Positions 36,156 to 44,655 of a stretch of DNA of 64,000 nt are shown here, in pieces. The first letter of the stretch is position 1; every line of letters begins with the position of its first letter. Where the stretch lies: the NCBI GenBank assembly GCA_035561515.1, contig DATMXP010000042.1, positions 1 to 64,000 of the forward strand, given 5' to 3'. The notes beneath the pieces are model-generated. The model saw nothing but the letters and a program-made list of their open reading frames with translations, was not told where the DNA came from and did not search any database. A program made the position numbers and the translations under genes. The DNA is from Terriglobales bacterium. GTDB lineage: Bacteria > Acidobacteriota > Terriglobia > Terriglobales > Acidobacteriaceae.

Positions 36156-36724
36156 TTTCAAGCTTTACGATGGTGCTGATCGTGCATGTGCTAGCCGTGT
36201 TGGTGATGACGGCAGTCCTGGCCGCCGAAGCGGTTGCGCTCGTACATATGCGAGGAGCGACGAGCCTGGCGGAGGCGGTGCCATGGATCAACCCCGTTCC
36301 TCGACTAGGGTTATTTGCTGTGTCATCGATATTTCTGATCCTGTTCTCTGGCGGATACCTCGTGATGCAACAGGCAGAATCGCAACAGGCGTGGGGTCGT
36401 GTGGCGGCGGTGGCGGTGCTACTGATGATGTGTCTTGGAGCATTGACCGGGAAGAGGATGCGGGCGATCCGTCGAGGATTCTATCCAGGGATGGAAAAGA
36501 GCGGAGAAAGGATGACGCGGTTGCGAGGTCCTTTTCTGAAGGTGTCGCTGTGTGTTCGTATCACGGTGTTCCTCGCAATTTTTCTGCTAGTGAGTACGAA
36601 ACCGGGAACGTTGGTTGCGATCGCGATGATGATTGTGGCGATCCTTCTGGGCCTACTCTTGTCGAAGCTGCGATGGAGCAGGAGCCCGGTTCTGTCAGTG
36701 GCAAGAGCGGTCGTAGGAAAATGA
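36152..36724 (+). CDS. Integral membrane protein of the selenoprotein operon
   Basis: A 190-residue hydrophobic protein with about five membrane helices (LIVHVLAVLVMTAVLAAEAV; LGLFAVSSIFLILFSGGYLV; VAAVAVLLMMCLGALTG; and two near the C-terminus, FLAIFLLV and LVAIAMMIVAILLGLLL). Its ATG overlaps the stop of the selenoprotein gene (ATGA at 36152-36155), so translation is coupled, which requires ribosomes to read through the UGA. It resembles DUF2269-type membrane proteins of unknown role, but this match is tentative. It may anchor or supply electrons to the selenoenzyme. Confidence 0.75.
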   Translation: MISSFTMVLIVHVLAVLVMTAVLAAEAVALVHMRGATSLAEAVPWINPVPRLGLFAVSSIFLILFSGGYLVMQQAESQQAWGRVAAVAVLLMMCLGALTGKRMRAIRRGFYPGMEKSGERMTRLRGPFLKVSLCVRITVFLAIFLLVSTKPGTLVAIAMMIVAILLGLLLSKLRWSRSPVLSVARAVVGK

Positions 36725-36962
36725 ACAACCCGGCTGACGAAATGCGTGCGCATCGTCACATCTAGAAGGCACTCGTCGATGAAGCCTGAAGGAAGGGCAA
36801 TCCGGAAGTAATCCGTTTCCAAAAGAGAGATCGCGGAGGAACAGGTCCTGGTGTTCGTAACCTCGATGAGTCGCAGTCGACTTGCCATGTCGAGAAGAGC
36901 AACGACTGCGGCTTGCGGGTTAACTCCCGTATCTCGCAGCCGCTCACGGGCAGAAACGAACG

Positions 36963-37343
36963 CTACGGTACCGCGCAGTCCAACCGGCTCGATCCCCTTT
37001 CGTCATTGCACCACCAGTGCACGGCCTGGATGTTGTCGGGATGATCGTCTCGCCACGCACCGTCCATGCCTTTCGAATTCCTGTGGTCGGGGACGATGTC
37101 GTTATAGTCGGTGAACTCAACCCGGCAGAGGGCGCAGATGCGGTTCTGTTCGACAATCTTGCGATCCAAAAGCCTGCGCATTTCGGCCGGCGAGCGCAAT
37201 TCCCGATATCCCCGCGGATGATGTTCGTCTTCGATGCGCTGGACACCGCGGCGAATCAATTTCGGTTTGGTGGGTAGAGCTTGTCGGCCACAGCAGCAGC
37301 GGGAGCGATGGACGGGGCAAAACTGGTTGGGACGCAACTTCAT
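36963..37343 (-). CDS. HNH endonuclease-like protein
   Basis: A 126-residue protein with an HNH-type zinc/metal core: ICALCRVEFTDYNDIVPDHR, then a Gly-rich turn, DNIQAVHWWCNDERGS. Cys pairs C-x2-C and W-C would hold the structural zinc, and D-H of VPDHR with the later H bind the catalytic metal. A Cys-rich segment (HRSRCCCGRQ) lies near residue 20. AAGGAGG precedes the ATG at 37343 by 5 nt and decides this start over one 24 codons upstream. Short single-domain HNH proteins are often free-standing nucleases or mobile-element debris. No neighbouring methyltransferase suggests restriction. Confidence 0.8.
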   Translation of the reverse strand: MKLRPNQFCPVHRSRCCCGRQALPTKPKLIRRGVQRIEDEHHPRGYRELRSPAEMRRLLDRKIVEQNRICALCRVEFTDYNDIVPDHRNSKGMDGAWRDDHPDNIQAVHWWCNDERGSSRLDCAVP

Positions 37344-38084
37344 AAATTCCTCCTTACTTGGCTTGGCGTGGGCTGGAACAGATACAGGGCGGATGCGCCG
37401 GAGCCGAGACGGCAACTCTTAACGGGAGAATTCAGAGTCCAGCAGGGAACAGGGGCTGAAGCGAACCGTGCATCTCAATTCGAGAGTTGCGGTGGTACGC
37501 GAGAAATTGCCGTTGCTCTTCGCGGCAGCCTCCTCCATTCACCGGCTCTCGATCGGCACTCCACGATGAACAACTAATTGCCTGCGCGATGCGCTCAGTT
37601 GCTTCAGAATCCGTGCCGCAGACAACGGTATAAATCTCTCCATTCACACGATCAGGGCGAGCCTTTCCAGAGGTTTGGGTGGTCGGCCGCGCTGGGCCTT
37701 CTGGAATACCGAAGTCAGCGACACTCGGTACAACGCCCTTCGTCCGCCCCGTACCGAACCGGTTTCCACTATCGCCGCCCAGTTGAACCCTGTTACAAAA
37801 GGCTTTGGAGTGGAGAGCGGAACTTATCAGGACCCTTACAACTGCTGATTTTCAACAGTCGCTCTACTTGGTTCGACCAAGAGCAGTAGCTTGCGAGAGG
37901 CTGTACACGTCGCATTCGTTCTGGCCACCCCAGGACGTGCTGTCCGGGGGCATCCTGCATGGAGCGGATGGAGCGGATTTGCGCCAAGTAAAGGTGTTGA
38001 CGCTGGAGCGCTGGCGCCTATAATGCTGCCCGTTACGAGCCAAGCATCTCGTTCCAATCTAGTTCCCTAGATGAGGAGGCATCT
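37344..38084. other. No recognisable gene
   Basis: About 740 bp between the HNH gene and the stress island. Frames up to about 70-100 codons exist on both strands without family signatures. The end of the interval holds GAGGAGG, the ribosome binding site of the gene at 38085. Confidence 0.4.
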
Positions 38085-38336
38085 ATGCATTACGTGTGGG
38101 TGGCTGTCATCGGCCTGGTTGTTGGGGCTCTCGCTAAGCTCATCATGCCTGGCAAGGATCCGGGTGGAATCATCGTCACCATGCTTTTGGGGATTGCCGG
38201 ATCGTTCATAGCGACGTTTCTCGGGCGTGCGGTTGGTTGGTACCAAGCCGGGCAGGCGGCTGGTTTCATCATGTCGCTGGTTGGTGCAATCGTGTTGCTG
38301 GTGATTTATCGATTCTTCAAGAAATCTTCGGCATAG
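38085..38336 (+). CDS. GlsB/YeaQ/YmgE-family stress membrane protein
   Basis: An 83-residue protein with three membrane helices and the family hallmarks GLVVGALAKLIMPGKDPGG, TMLLGIAGSFIATFLGR and a C-terminal IVLLVIYRFFKK. Members (also labelled transglycosylase-associated) are small inner-membrane proteins induced by acid, heat or osmotic stress; their biochemical role is unknown. GAGGAGG lies 6-7 nt before the ATG. It heads a run of five plus-strand genes with an osmotic/envelope theme. Confidence 0.92.
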   Translation: MHYVWVAVIGLVVGALAKLIMPGKDPGGIIVTMLLGIAGSFIATFLGRAVGWYQAGQAAGFIMSLVGAIVLLVIYRFFKKSSA

Positions 38337-38524
38337 GAATGATTTGCAGGGATGAACGAGGCGCCGGCGATGCGGCGCACAGCCTATGCTGAATCGCAGA
38401 AGCGCCTTGCGACAGAGAGACAAAGTAGATGATCGAGCTGAATCGTTGATCAGGGAGCAAACTCTTCACGGATTCTTCACCAGAACGTTCGCTTTCCTGA
38501 CCGAAGTCAAGACAGGAGGAAAGT

Positions 38525-38935
38525 ATGGGCCTATTGGATGAGGTTCTGAACAAAGCCGCCGGAGTCGCCCCCGCACCAGACAACCCACAAAACTCTCTCG
38601 CCTCCGCGATGCTTTCGATGCTCTGCAGCCAGAGCGGAGGCATTTCGGGTTTGGCACATCGGTTCACCGCCAACGGTCTGGGCGACATGATTCATTCCTG
38701 GATCAGTACCGGACAAAATCTTCCGATTTCACCTGAGCAGGTTCAAAATGTCCTCGGCTCCGATCAAGTTCAAGCGATCGCGGACAAAGCTGGCATTTCG
38801 CCCGAAGCAGCCCAGTCCGGACTGGCGCAGGTCCTTCCTCAGATTGTTGATCGCTTGACCCCGAACGGTGAAGTTCCGCAAGGGGATCTGATGTCGAAGG
38901 GAATGGAATTGCTGAAAGGAAAACTGTTCTCGTAA
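38525..38935 (+). CDS. YidB-like (DUF937) protein
   Basis: A 136-residue soluble protein of the DUF937/YidB family. The conserved C-terminal part is GLGDMIHSWISTGQNLPISP followed by EQVQNVLGSDQVQAIADKAG and the helix-rich QIVDRLTPNGEVP. AGGAGG lies shortly before the ATG at 38525. The function of the family is unknown; expression is often stress-linked. It stands 190 nt after the GlsB-like gene and 50 nt before the aquaporin gene, with a hairpin between. Confidence 0.85.
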   Translation: MGLLDEVLNKAAGVAPAPDNPQNSLASAMLSMLCSQSGGISGLAHRFTANGLGDMIHSWISTGQNLPISPEQVQNVLGSDQVQAIADKAGISPEAAQSGLAQVLPQIVDRLTPNGEVPQGDLMSKGMELLKGKLFS

Positions 38936-38944
38936 TCCAAACAC

Positions 38945-38959
38945 GGGGCCCCAGGCCCC
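38945..38959 (+). terminator. Short GC hairpin between yidB-like and aquaporin genes
   Basis: GGGGCC (38945-38950) pairs with GGCCCC (38954-38959) around CCA, directly after the YidB-like stop codon. No T-run follows, so it is a weak terminator or message-processing structure. Confidence 0.4.
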
Positions 38960-38985
38960 CTCGATTCAACCCCTGCGAGGTTTCC

Positions 38986-39711
38986 ATGTCGCTTTCGAAA
39001 CGTTCCGTCGCCGAGTTTCTAGGTACGTTCTGGCTGGTGTTCGGTGGATGCGGCAGCGCGGTTCTGGCTGCCGCTTTCCCGCAGCTGGGAATCGGATTTC
39101 TAGGTGTTGCACTTGCTTTTGGTTTAACTGTACTCACGATGGCCTACGCCATAGGACATATTTCCGGATGTCATCTCAATCCTGCTGTTTCCGTCGGGCT
39201 TTGGGCGGGAAAACGTTTCCCCGCAAGGGAATTATTTCCTTACATCGTCGCGCAGGTATTCGGAGCAGTGGCCGCCGCCGGGGTCTTGTTCGTAATCGCC
39301 TCCGGTAAAGAAGGGTTTTCGACCGCTGCGGGATTTGCCTCGAACGGCTACGGTGCACACTCACCCGGCGGATATTCCTTGCTGGCCTGCTTGGTCGCCG
39401 AGGTCGTTCTAACCTTCTTCTTCTTGATGGTGATTCTGGGATCGACTGACAAGCGCGCTCCTCAAGGCCTCGCGCCCATCGCGATCGGCCTGTGCCTGAC
39501 GCTGATCCACCTCGTCGGTATCCCCGTCACCAATACTTCCGTCAACCCGGCTCGAAGCACCGGTCCGGCACTCTTCGTCGGTGGCTGGGCTCTCGCGCAA
39601 CTCTGGCTGTTCTGGCTTGCCCCAATCATTGGCGCCGGAATAGCTGGTGTTGTTTACGATGTCATTTCTGAAGAACCTGCGCCGAAAGCCGTTCGAGCTG
39701 CGGCACGCTAA
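38986..39711 (+). CDS. aqpZ: Aquaporin Z-like water channel
   Basis: A 241-residue MIP-family channel with six membrane helices and both pore loops: HISGCHLNPAVSVGLW (first NPA) and TNTSVNPARSTGPALF (second NPA, with the selectivity-filter Arg following). Water-selective AqpZ features rather than glycerol-facilitator ones are seen: no Asp insertion after the second NPA. It would equilibrate water across the inner membrane in osmotic shifts. AGGTTTCC gives a weak ribosome site. The next gene begins 12 nt later, and MscL is two genes downstream, so this is a coherent osmotic module. Confidence 0.95.
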   Translation: MSLSKRSVAEFLGTFWLVFGGCGSAVLAAAFPQLGIGFLGVALAFGLTVLTMAYAIGHISGCHLNPAVSVGLWAGKRFPARELFPYIVAQVFGAVAAAGVLFVIASGKEGFSTAAGFASNGYGAHSPGGYSLLACLVAEVVLTFFFLMVILGSTDKRAPQGLAPIAIGLCLTLIHLVGIPVTNTSVNPARSTGPALFVGGWALAQLWLFWLAPIIGAGIAGVVYDVISEEPAPKAVRAAAR

Positions 39712-39722
39712 ATGAGGGCTCT

Positions 39723-40319
39723 ATGAAAACGCGAATTGTACTGATCCTGCTACTTATGGTCGGGCTGGCCGGTATAGCCCCGGCTGCGACCGTATTGGGC
39801 AAAGGCACGAAAGTCAAAGTCCGAACCGACACGACGATTCCTGCGAAGCCTGTTGTCGGCAAGGTGTACACCGCCAGCATCAGCGAAGACGTGCTGGACA
39901 ATGCTGGCCAGGTGGCGATTCCCCGCGGGTCGCAGGCGCAGTTGGTCACCGAGCCAACCGCCGACAAGAAGGATGCGGTCCTTGATCTTCGGTCGGTCGT
40001 GGTGAAGGGGAAGAAGTACAACCTCACTGCGCTGACGACCGGGAAGCAATCCGCCGAAGGCCTCGGGGCGAACAAGCGCACTGCGAAGTACGTCGGTGGC
40101 GGCGCCGCGGTTGGGGCGGTGATCGGGGCATTACTGGGCGGCGGTAAAGGAGCAGCCATCGGCGCTTTGGTTGGAGGTGCGGGTGGAGCTGGAGCGCAGG
40201 TCCTGACTGGCAAGAAGAAGGATTTGCCTGCCGAGACGGAGTTGACGTTCGAGCTTGCGCAAGATCTCCAGATGGCAGCAGTCGCAAAGAAGTCGACGAC
40301 TGGGGTAAGGCCGCGTTAG
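39723..40319 (+). CDS. Exported glycine-zipper protein
   Basis: A 198-residue protein with a signal peptide (MKTRIVLILLLMVGLAGIAPA). A beta-rich region follows (VRTDTTIPAKPVVGKVYTAS, AIPRGSQAQLV), and a glycine-zipper segment at about 120-160 (GAVIGALLGGGKGAAIGALV) that could insert in or associate with membranes. The region before it resembles the periplasmic part of conjugation-type TrbI/VirB10-like domains only loosely. It starts 12 nt after aqpZ, so it is probably co-transcribed, and a role in the envelope is likely. No specific function can be assigned. Confidence 0.75.
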   Translation: MKTRIVLILLLMVGLAGIAPAATVLGKGTKVKVRTDTTIPAKPVVGKVYTASISEDVLDNAGQVAIPRGSQAQLVTEPTADKKDAVLDLRSVVVKGKKYNLTALTTGKQSAEGLGANKRTAKYVGGGAAVGAVIGALLGGGKGAAIGALVGGAGGAGAQVLTGKKKDLPAETELTFELAQDLQMAAVAKKSTTGVRPR

Positions 40320-40384
40320 GCGTTCTTGCTCCGAGCGTTGTTCAAGACGATGGAGAAGCTGTCCCAAGAGACAGGAGAACGAAG

Positions 40385-40792
40385 ATGTTCAAGGGTTTTA
40401 GGGAGTTCATCATGCGAGGCAACGTGATTGACCTCGCAGTTGCGGTGGTAATTGGTGCGGCGTTTGGATCGGTCGTTACTTCCTTCGTCACGGACGTACT
40501 GAACCCGCTGCTCGCGGCCATCGTGGGCAAGCCCGATTTCTCGGCCTTTGTAGCCAATGTTCACGGGAGCGAGGTCAAGTACGGACTGTTTCTCAATGCT
40601 TTGATCTCGTTCTTACTGATCGCAGCCGCGGTCTACTTTGCCATGGTTGCCCCGATGAATGCTTGGAAAGCACGCCAGGCTCGCGGTCAGGCTCCGCCGA
40701 ATCCGGCGACGAAGACCTGCCCGGCTTGCACGGAAACAATCGGGGTCGCAGCCCGGAGATGCAAGTGGTGCGGCGAAGCGCAGACCGCGTAG
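40385..40792 (+). CDS. mscL: MscL channel with C-terminal zinc ribbon
   Basis: The large-conductance mechanosensitive channel opens under membrane tension to release solutes on hypo-osmotic shock. This 135-residue protein has the typical N-terminus (MFKGFREFIMRGNVIDLAVA), helix 1 with VIGAAFGSVVTSFV, a short periplasmic loop and helix 2 (LISFLLIAAAVYFAMV). Instead of the usual charged C-terminal helix it ends in a zinc-ribbon, C-x2-C-x10-C-x2-C (KTCPACTETIGVAARRCKWC). The ribbon could stabilise the pentamer or sense redox or zinc. AGGAG lies just before the ATG. It ends the aquaporin cluster. Confidence 0.92.
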   Translation: MFKGFREFIMRGNVIDLAVAVVIGAAFGSVVTSFVTDVLNPLLAAIVGKPDFSAFVANVHGSEVKYGLFLNALISFLLIAAAVYFAMVAPMNAWKARQARGQAPPNPATKTCPACTETIGVAARRCKWCGEAQTA

Positions 40793-40844
40793 ACAAAAGA
40801 ACTCCACCGAATCCTCCTCGGACCTCGACTGGGGGCTGCGCCGG

Positions 40845-40882
40845 CAGCAGGAGCAAAGCACCAGCACGCTTTGCTCCTGCTG
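40845..40882 (+). terminator. Perfect 15-bp hairpin after mscL
   Basis: CAGCAGGAGCAAAGC (40845-40859) pairs perfectly with 40868-40882 around an 8-nt loop. It begins 53 nt after the mscL stop. The stem is very stable but no T-run follows, so termination could be factor-assisted. Confidence 0.6.
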
Positions 40883-41383
40883 ATCGCGATGGGGAGGAAT
40901 CATGAAACGGCTTCATCTCGTCTCGTTCACCAGGACCGACCGCCGGCGGCGCTGCTCCGACAAGATGCACTCAGCGTCACAAGAAAGAGAATGCATAAAG
41001 TGGACCACCTGACGGGATCATTCGCGGTGGATCATACTGCACGTGAACAGCCCTCGGCATTTCGAGTAGCATTTGCTCTTGCAATCGGCTGCTGATTGGC
41101 GCCGAGCGCGAACCGTCGAAGGGGAGTGGTGCGTCGCGCTCACCGGCCGGGAATTGAACCTTTGCGATTGGTAAGAAAGCTTGGGTTTCCCGCAATGAGA
41201 GGTGCTGATGACCATTTTGCTATGTGTCCCACGGCGCTATTCAATCCTTGCGGCCCGAGTGCCCACCCGATTGGGAGGTACAGCATTGCCGTCGAGAGCG
41301 GCAATCGGCGGATCAGCGTGGCTCCAATCGCCATCGCGCACAGGACATAGCTCGATATGCTATTTTATATCCTAAAGCTAGAT
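40883..41383. other. No recognisable gene
   Basis: About 500 bp between the MscL hairpin and the HipBA operators. A stretch at 41146-41160 (CCGGGAATTGAACCT) recalls the complement of a tRNA T-arm, but no cloverleaf can be built around it. No frame has a family signature. Confidence 0.4.
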
Positions 41384-41466
41384 TGATATATTAAGCAATA
41401 TCATTTGCAGGCTTGGTTGATATGTTTTAGCATGTAATCCGTATTGATGATATGAAAAAACATATC
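41384..41466 (+). promoter_or_regulatory. HipB-type operators upstream of hipBA
   Basis: TGATAT (41384-41389) and ATATCA (41398-41403) form an inverted repeat spaced by 8 nt, the same architecture as E. coli HipB operators (TATCC-N8-GGATA). A second palindrome, GATATG (41449-41454) and CATATC (41461-41466), spaced 6 nt, spans the hipB start codon, and a half-site GGTTGATATG lies between. Autorepression by HipB is the likely function. Confidence 0.6.
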
Positions 41467-41811
41467 AGGCCCCTCCGACTGAAGGGCCTCCCCGTCGAAG
41501 TTCGCCAGGAGATCAAGGCGGCGAGAGCCGAGCGCGGCTGGAGCCAGCGGGAGCTTGGCGCGACCATCGGCCTCCCGCAGCCGCACATATCAGGGATCGA
41601 GTCAGGCGAAGTTGTGCCTCGCTTCGACACGCTGCTGGACATCGTGCGGGTCCTTGATCTGGACCTTTTGCTCGTGCCTCGAACCCTCGTGCCGGCGGTG
41701 CAAGCTCTCATCCGAGCACAGAAGGAACCCGAATCTGCCGAGAAGGCGCTCTATGCAGCTGACGAGGCAGAAGCGCCCGCCAGAGGAGACCAACCGCGCG
41801 ATGGCCTTTGA
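41452..41811 (+). CDS. hipB: HipB-like antitoxin (XRE family)
   Basis: A 119-residue antitoxin/repressor. The XRE helix-turn-helix spans about residues 18-72 (EIKAARAERGWSQRELGATI, GLPQPHISGIESGEVVPRFD). A flexible Glu/Ala-rich tail follows that may reach into the HipA toxin. The start codon lies inside a palindrome, so its own translation or transcription is blocked when it binds. It overlaps the hipA start by 11 nt, which couples the pair and keeps the antitoxin made first. Confidence 0.88.
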   Translation: MKKHIRPLRLKGLPVEVRQEIKAARAERGWSQRELGATIGLPQPHISGIESGEVVPRFDTLLDIVRVLDLDLLLVPRTLVPAVQALIRAQKEPESAEKALYAADEAEAPARGDQPRDGL

Positions 41812-43054
41812 TCCTAAGACGCTCAACGCGCTCGCGGTCAACCTGCACCACCGCCGCATTGGTGTGATCAACCGCTTCGGCGGTGACCGCCATCTGTTTT
41901 CTTTCGAGCAGAACTATATCGACGACGAGAACCGGCCTACGCTCAGTCTATCCTTCAAAGGTCAGGCCGGCGGGCTCGTTATCCCGACGCGCGCCGTCCA
42001 TGCGCGGCTGCCGGTGTTCTTCTCCAATCTACTGCCGGAAGAACATTTCCGTGATTACCTCGCCGTGCGTGCGGGCGTGAAGCCACATCGCGAATTCTTC
42101 CTGCTGGCGGTGCTCGGTGCAGATCTTCCTGGTGGACTCAGGGTCGAGCCGATGGAACTGGCAGCGCAGGCTCCCCCACATAACGCGGAAGCGGCTCGTG
42201 CTGAACGCATGCCCGAAACGGCGCTACGCTTTTCGCTTGCCGGCGTGCAGTTGAAGTTCTCGGCAGTCATGGAAGCGTCTGGTGGCTTAACCATTCCAGC
42301 TGGCGGGACGGGCGGCTCATGGATTGTTAAGCTGCCGTCCGCCCGGTTCCCCGCCGTGCCTGAAAACGAATTCACGATGATGGCGCTCGCGCGGGCAGTC
42401 GGAATCGAAGTGCCGCGGACGGAACTCATCGATATCCGGGATATTCACGGTCTGCCAGCCGATACAGGGAGTATGCAGGGCAAGGCGCTGGCCGTGCAGC
42501 GCTTTGACCGCGGCACGAAGGGCAGCCAAACGATCCACATGGAGGATTTCGCGCAGGTGTTCGGGCTTTATCCCGAGGACAAATACCACCATCGAAGTTA
42601 TGCCAACATCGCTGCCGTGCTGTGGGCCGAGACAGGCGAAGCCGGCACCTATGAGTTCTTTCGGCGACTCGTCCTTTCTGTATTGATCGGCAACGCGGAT
42701 ATGCACCTCAAGAATTGGTCGCTGTTGTATCCGGACCGGCGCACACCCGTCCTGTCGCCCGCCTACGACTTTGTCGCCACGCTTCCTTATCTTCCGAACG
42801 ATGGTCTTGCGCTTTCCTTCGGTGGAAGCCGCAGCCTGAGTGAAATCACCACCGATCAGGTGCGCCGTTTTGCAGATGCTGCCCGGCTGCCCGCGAGCCC
42901 GCTGTGGCCGATGGTGACAGATATCGCTGACCGAGCGGTTGGTGCCTGGGCGAAACTCCCAGAAAAGGATCTGCTGCAGGAGGATATGCGTAAGGCCATC
43001 GGGAATCAGATCCACAAGGTGACGAAGATCGTTCGGAGATCAGTAAGTAGTTAG
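41801..43054 (+). CDS. hipA: HipA-like serine/threonine kinase toxin
   Basis: A 417-residue HipA-family kinase. In E. coli HipA phosphorylates glutamyl-tRNA synthetase and induces persistence. The N-terminal Couple_hipA-type subdomain covers about 1-115 (FSNLLPEEHFRDYLA), the P-loop-like region is RFSLAGVQLKFSAV, the nucleotide-binding Lys lies in GGSWIVKLPS, the catalytic loop is GNADMHLKNWSLLY (about 305), and the metal-binding DFG-like motif is SPAYDF. All appear intact, so the toxin should be active. The ATG at 41801 lies inside hipB; longer upstream frames are not supported. A second, broken hipA-like fragment lies at 47710-47865. Confidence 0.92.
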   Translation: MAFDPKTLNALAVNLHHRRIGVINRFGGDRHLFSFEQNYIDDENRPTLSLSFKGQAGGLVIPTRAVHARLPVFFSNLLPEEHFRDYLAVRAGVKPHREFFLLAVLGADLPGGLRVEPMELAAQAPPHNAEAARAERMPETALRFSLAGVQLKFSAVMEASGGLTIPAGGTGGSWIVKLPSARFPAVPENEFTMMALARAVGIEVPRTELIDIRDIHGLPADTGSMQGKALAVQRFDRGTKGSQTIHMEDFAQVFGLYPEDKYHHRSYANIAAVLWAETGEAGTYEFFRRLVLSVLIGNADMHLKNWSLLYPDRRTPVLSPAYDFVATLPYLPNDGLALSFGGSRSLSEITTDQVRRFADAARLPASPLWPMVTDIADRAVGAWAKLPEKDLLQEDMRKAIGNQIHKVTKIVRRSVSS

Positions 43055-43387
43055 AACCGCCGTTGGGCAGCAAACGAAGAGGTCATCGGCCCCGATCAAA
43101 GTCCCCAGCTTTTTCAGCTGAAATGTGTCGCTCCCGAACAACTGGCGCATGTCGTTCCGACGCCCAAGTCCATCCGTTCCCCAAGTGAGATAACGCCGAG
43201 CCACCCAAGCTCGGATCAGGTCTGCAACTGCCCGTACATCATCCGTTGCTGCAATCAGTATTGCTTAGTCAGCGCTCAACCGAACACGATTGTCGCTGTT
43301 TTTCAGGTGAGGTCCGGTGGAACCTCTTCCAGCCAGTATTGCAGCCGCACCGGGATGTTTCGGCCGATGCTCGCGGGCAGTGCAGGT
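43055..43387. other. No recognisable gene
   Basis: This interval separates the convergent ends of hipA and the cytochrome gene. No frame has a recognisable signature and no strong hairpin is evident. Confidence 0.45.
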
Positions 43388-43774
43388 TTACTTGAGCGAA
43401 CGGATGTACAGGATGAGCTGCCAGCGCTGCGGCTCCGGGATGTTGCTCCACCCGGGCATACCAGTGCGGAGGTTGCCATTCGTTATCTTCCAGAACAGGG
43501 CGCCGTCGGACTGTGCCTGGGTAGCCGCAGATGCGAGGTCCGGAGCTTTGTGCGCCTCACGCCCCGCTGCATCTCCGTGGCACACGGAACAATTGCGCTC
43601 GAACACCTTTGCCCCACCGGCGGCAAGCTGCGGCTTCCCGGCGAGTGGGTTCTTGCGTGAGGCAGCGCTCGCCGGCGCTTGCCACTGCGATGATAGGTCC
43701 TGGGAGAAAGCTGGTTGCGCCGGTACAGCGACGGATCCAATCCAGAGCGAGAGCACAACCACGAGGGTCTTCAT
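43388..43774 (-). CDS. Small exported c-type cytochrome
   Basis: A 128-residue protein with a signal peptide (MKTLVVVLSLWIGSVAVPAQ) and one haem-c site, CSVCH, at about residue 63. A distal Met ligand is in GMPGWSNIPE. The size and spacing match class I mono-haem periplasmic cytochromes that shuttle electrons to an oxidase or other acceptor. The start overlaps the stop of the upstream outer-membrane gene (TAATG), so the two are co-translated. A longer frame upstream lies inside that gene and is rejected. Iron need fits the Fur-like box in front of the operon. Confidence 0.9.
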   Translation of the reverse strand: MKTLVVVLSLWIGSVAVPAQPAFSQDLSSQWQAPASAASRKNPLAGKPQLAAGGAKVFERNCSVCHGDAAGREAHKAPDLASAATQAQSDGALFWKITNGNLRTGMPGWSNIPEPQRWQLILYIRSLK

Positions 43775-44637
43775 TAGTTTGCCCCAAACAGCTTCTTCAC
43801 TTTCGATCCGAAGCCATTGATCTCGTACATATAGCCGAAGCGGATTAGCATGCGTGCGCTGTTGTGGGTGAGTCCAAACGCGGGCGAAACCTTCAAGGCT
43901 GAGTTCCTTGTCGTGTTCCAAACAAGCGATGGCGCGAGATAATGAGCTGTTTCTTTAAACCCGAATTCCTGAGAAGAACCGAGCCCGCCGTAAAGCTCAA
44001 GACCTGCCACGAGGTTCTCTCGACAAAAACTGCAGTTCGTGCCCGAAGCCAAGAGCGACAGTGGACGAGCGACTCCGAGCGCGTATCCGAATTCCACCCC
44101 TTCATCTTCTGTCAGGTTCTTCTCGGCGATGAAATTTTCAGAGATGTTCCAGCCTTTGGCGTTGCTCGACAGGATGAGCTTGCCCTCGATCTCGTGCATC
44201 TTTTCGCCGTGCAGTTCGCGCAAGGTCTCCTCGCTCAATTCTGCATGACCGACCACTTCCTTCTGAATTCGGCTACCCTCGCTGATGCGCTCATACTCGA
44301 AATACAACAGCGGATTGACCTTTAGCTCACGGTTGATCGGTTTCCAGCGATTCTCAATCCGATAGCCAGTGAATATCGCAGCGTCATGGTTCTGCGACGC
44401 TCCTTCCAGGTACAGGGACGAAGTCCACCAACCCGTCCAGCCATACTCCAACTCGACGAGAGGAGCCCAGTACGTAGGCAGGTTTTGCTTTTGCAACCCG
44501 ATCGTCGACTGATGGGCGATCTCCAGATTGCCCGGCTCTTCCATGTGATGATCGTAGGTAACGAAGTAGGGGTTCTGTTGGGCAGCTAGTGGCAGAGTGA
44601 AGCAACTACAGAGGATGAGAAGGACCGCAGTGCGCAT
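43774..44637 (-). CDS. Predicted outer-membrane beta-barrel protein
   Basis: A 287-residue protein. The ATG at 44637 gives a signal peptide (MRTAVLLILCSCFTLPLAAQ); a longer frame adds 14 residues. The remainder alternates polar and aromatic residues as in porin-like barrels (YFVTYDHHMEEPGNLEIAHQ; LELEYGWTGWWTSSLYLEGA in fragments) and ends in a strand-like region before FGAN. A CSFC pair at about residue 200 is unusual for a barrel and could bind metal or form a disulphide. The family is not recognised by name. It is paired with a mono-haem cytochrome c and preceded by a Fur-box-like site, so an iron- or electron-transfer-related role is plausible. Confidence 0.7.
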   Translation of the reverse strand: MRTAVLLILCSCFTLPLAAQQNPYFVTYDHHMEEPGNLEIAHQSTIGLQKQNLPTYWAPLVELEYGWTGWWTSSLYLEGASQNHDAAIFTGYRIENRWKPINRELKVNPLLYFEYERISEGSRIQKEVVGHAELSEETLRELHGEKMHEIEGKLILSSNAKGWNISENFIAEKNLTEDEGVEFGYALGVARPLSLLASGTNCSFCRENLVAGLELYGGLGSSQEFGFKETAHYLAPSLVWNTTRNSALKVSPAFGLTHNSARMLIRFGYMYEINGFGSKVKKLFGAN

Positions 44638-44655
44638 ACGAGTTCCCAGGTAAAT

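Noticed and set aside
41141..41230. Possible tRNA on the minus strand, because the complement contains a GGTTCAATTCCCGG-like T-arm
   Set aside because: The T-stem does not pair, and no acceptor, D-arm or anticodon stem can be formed around it.
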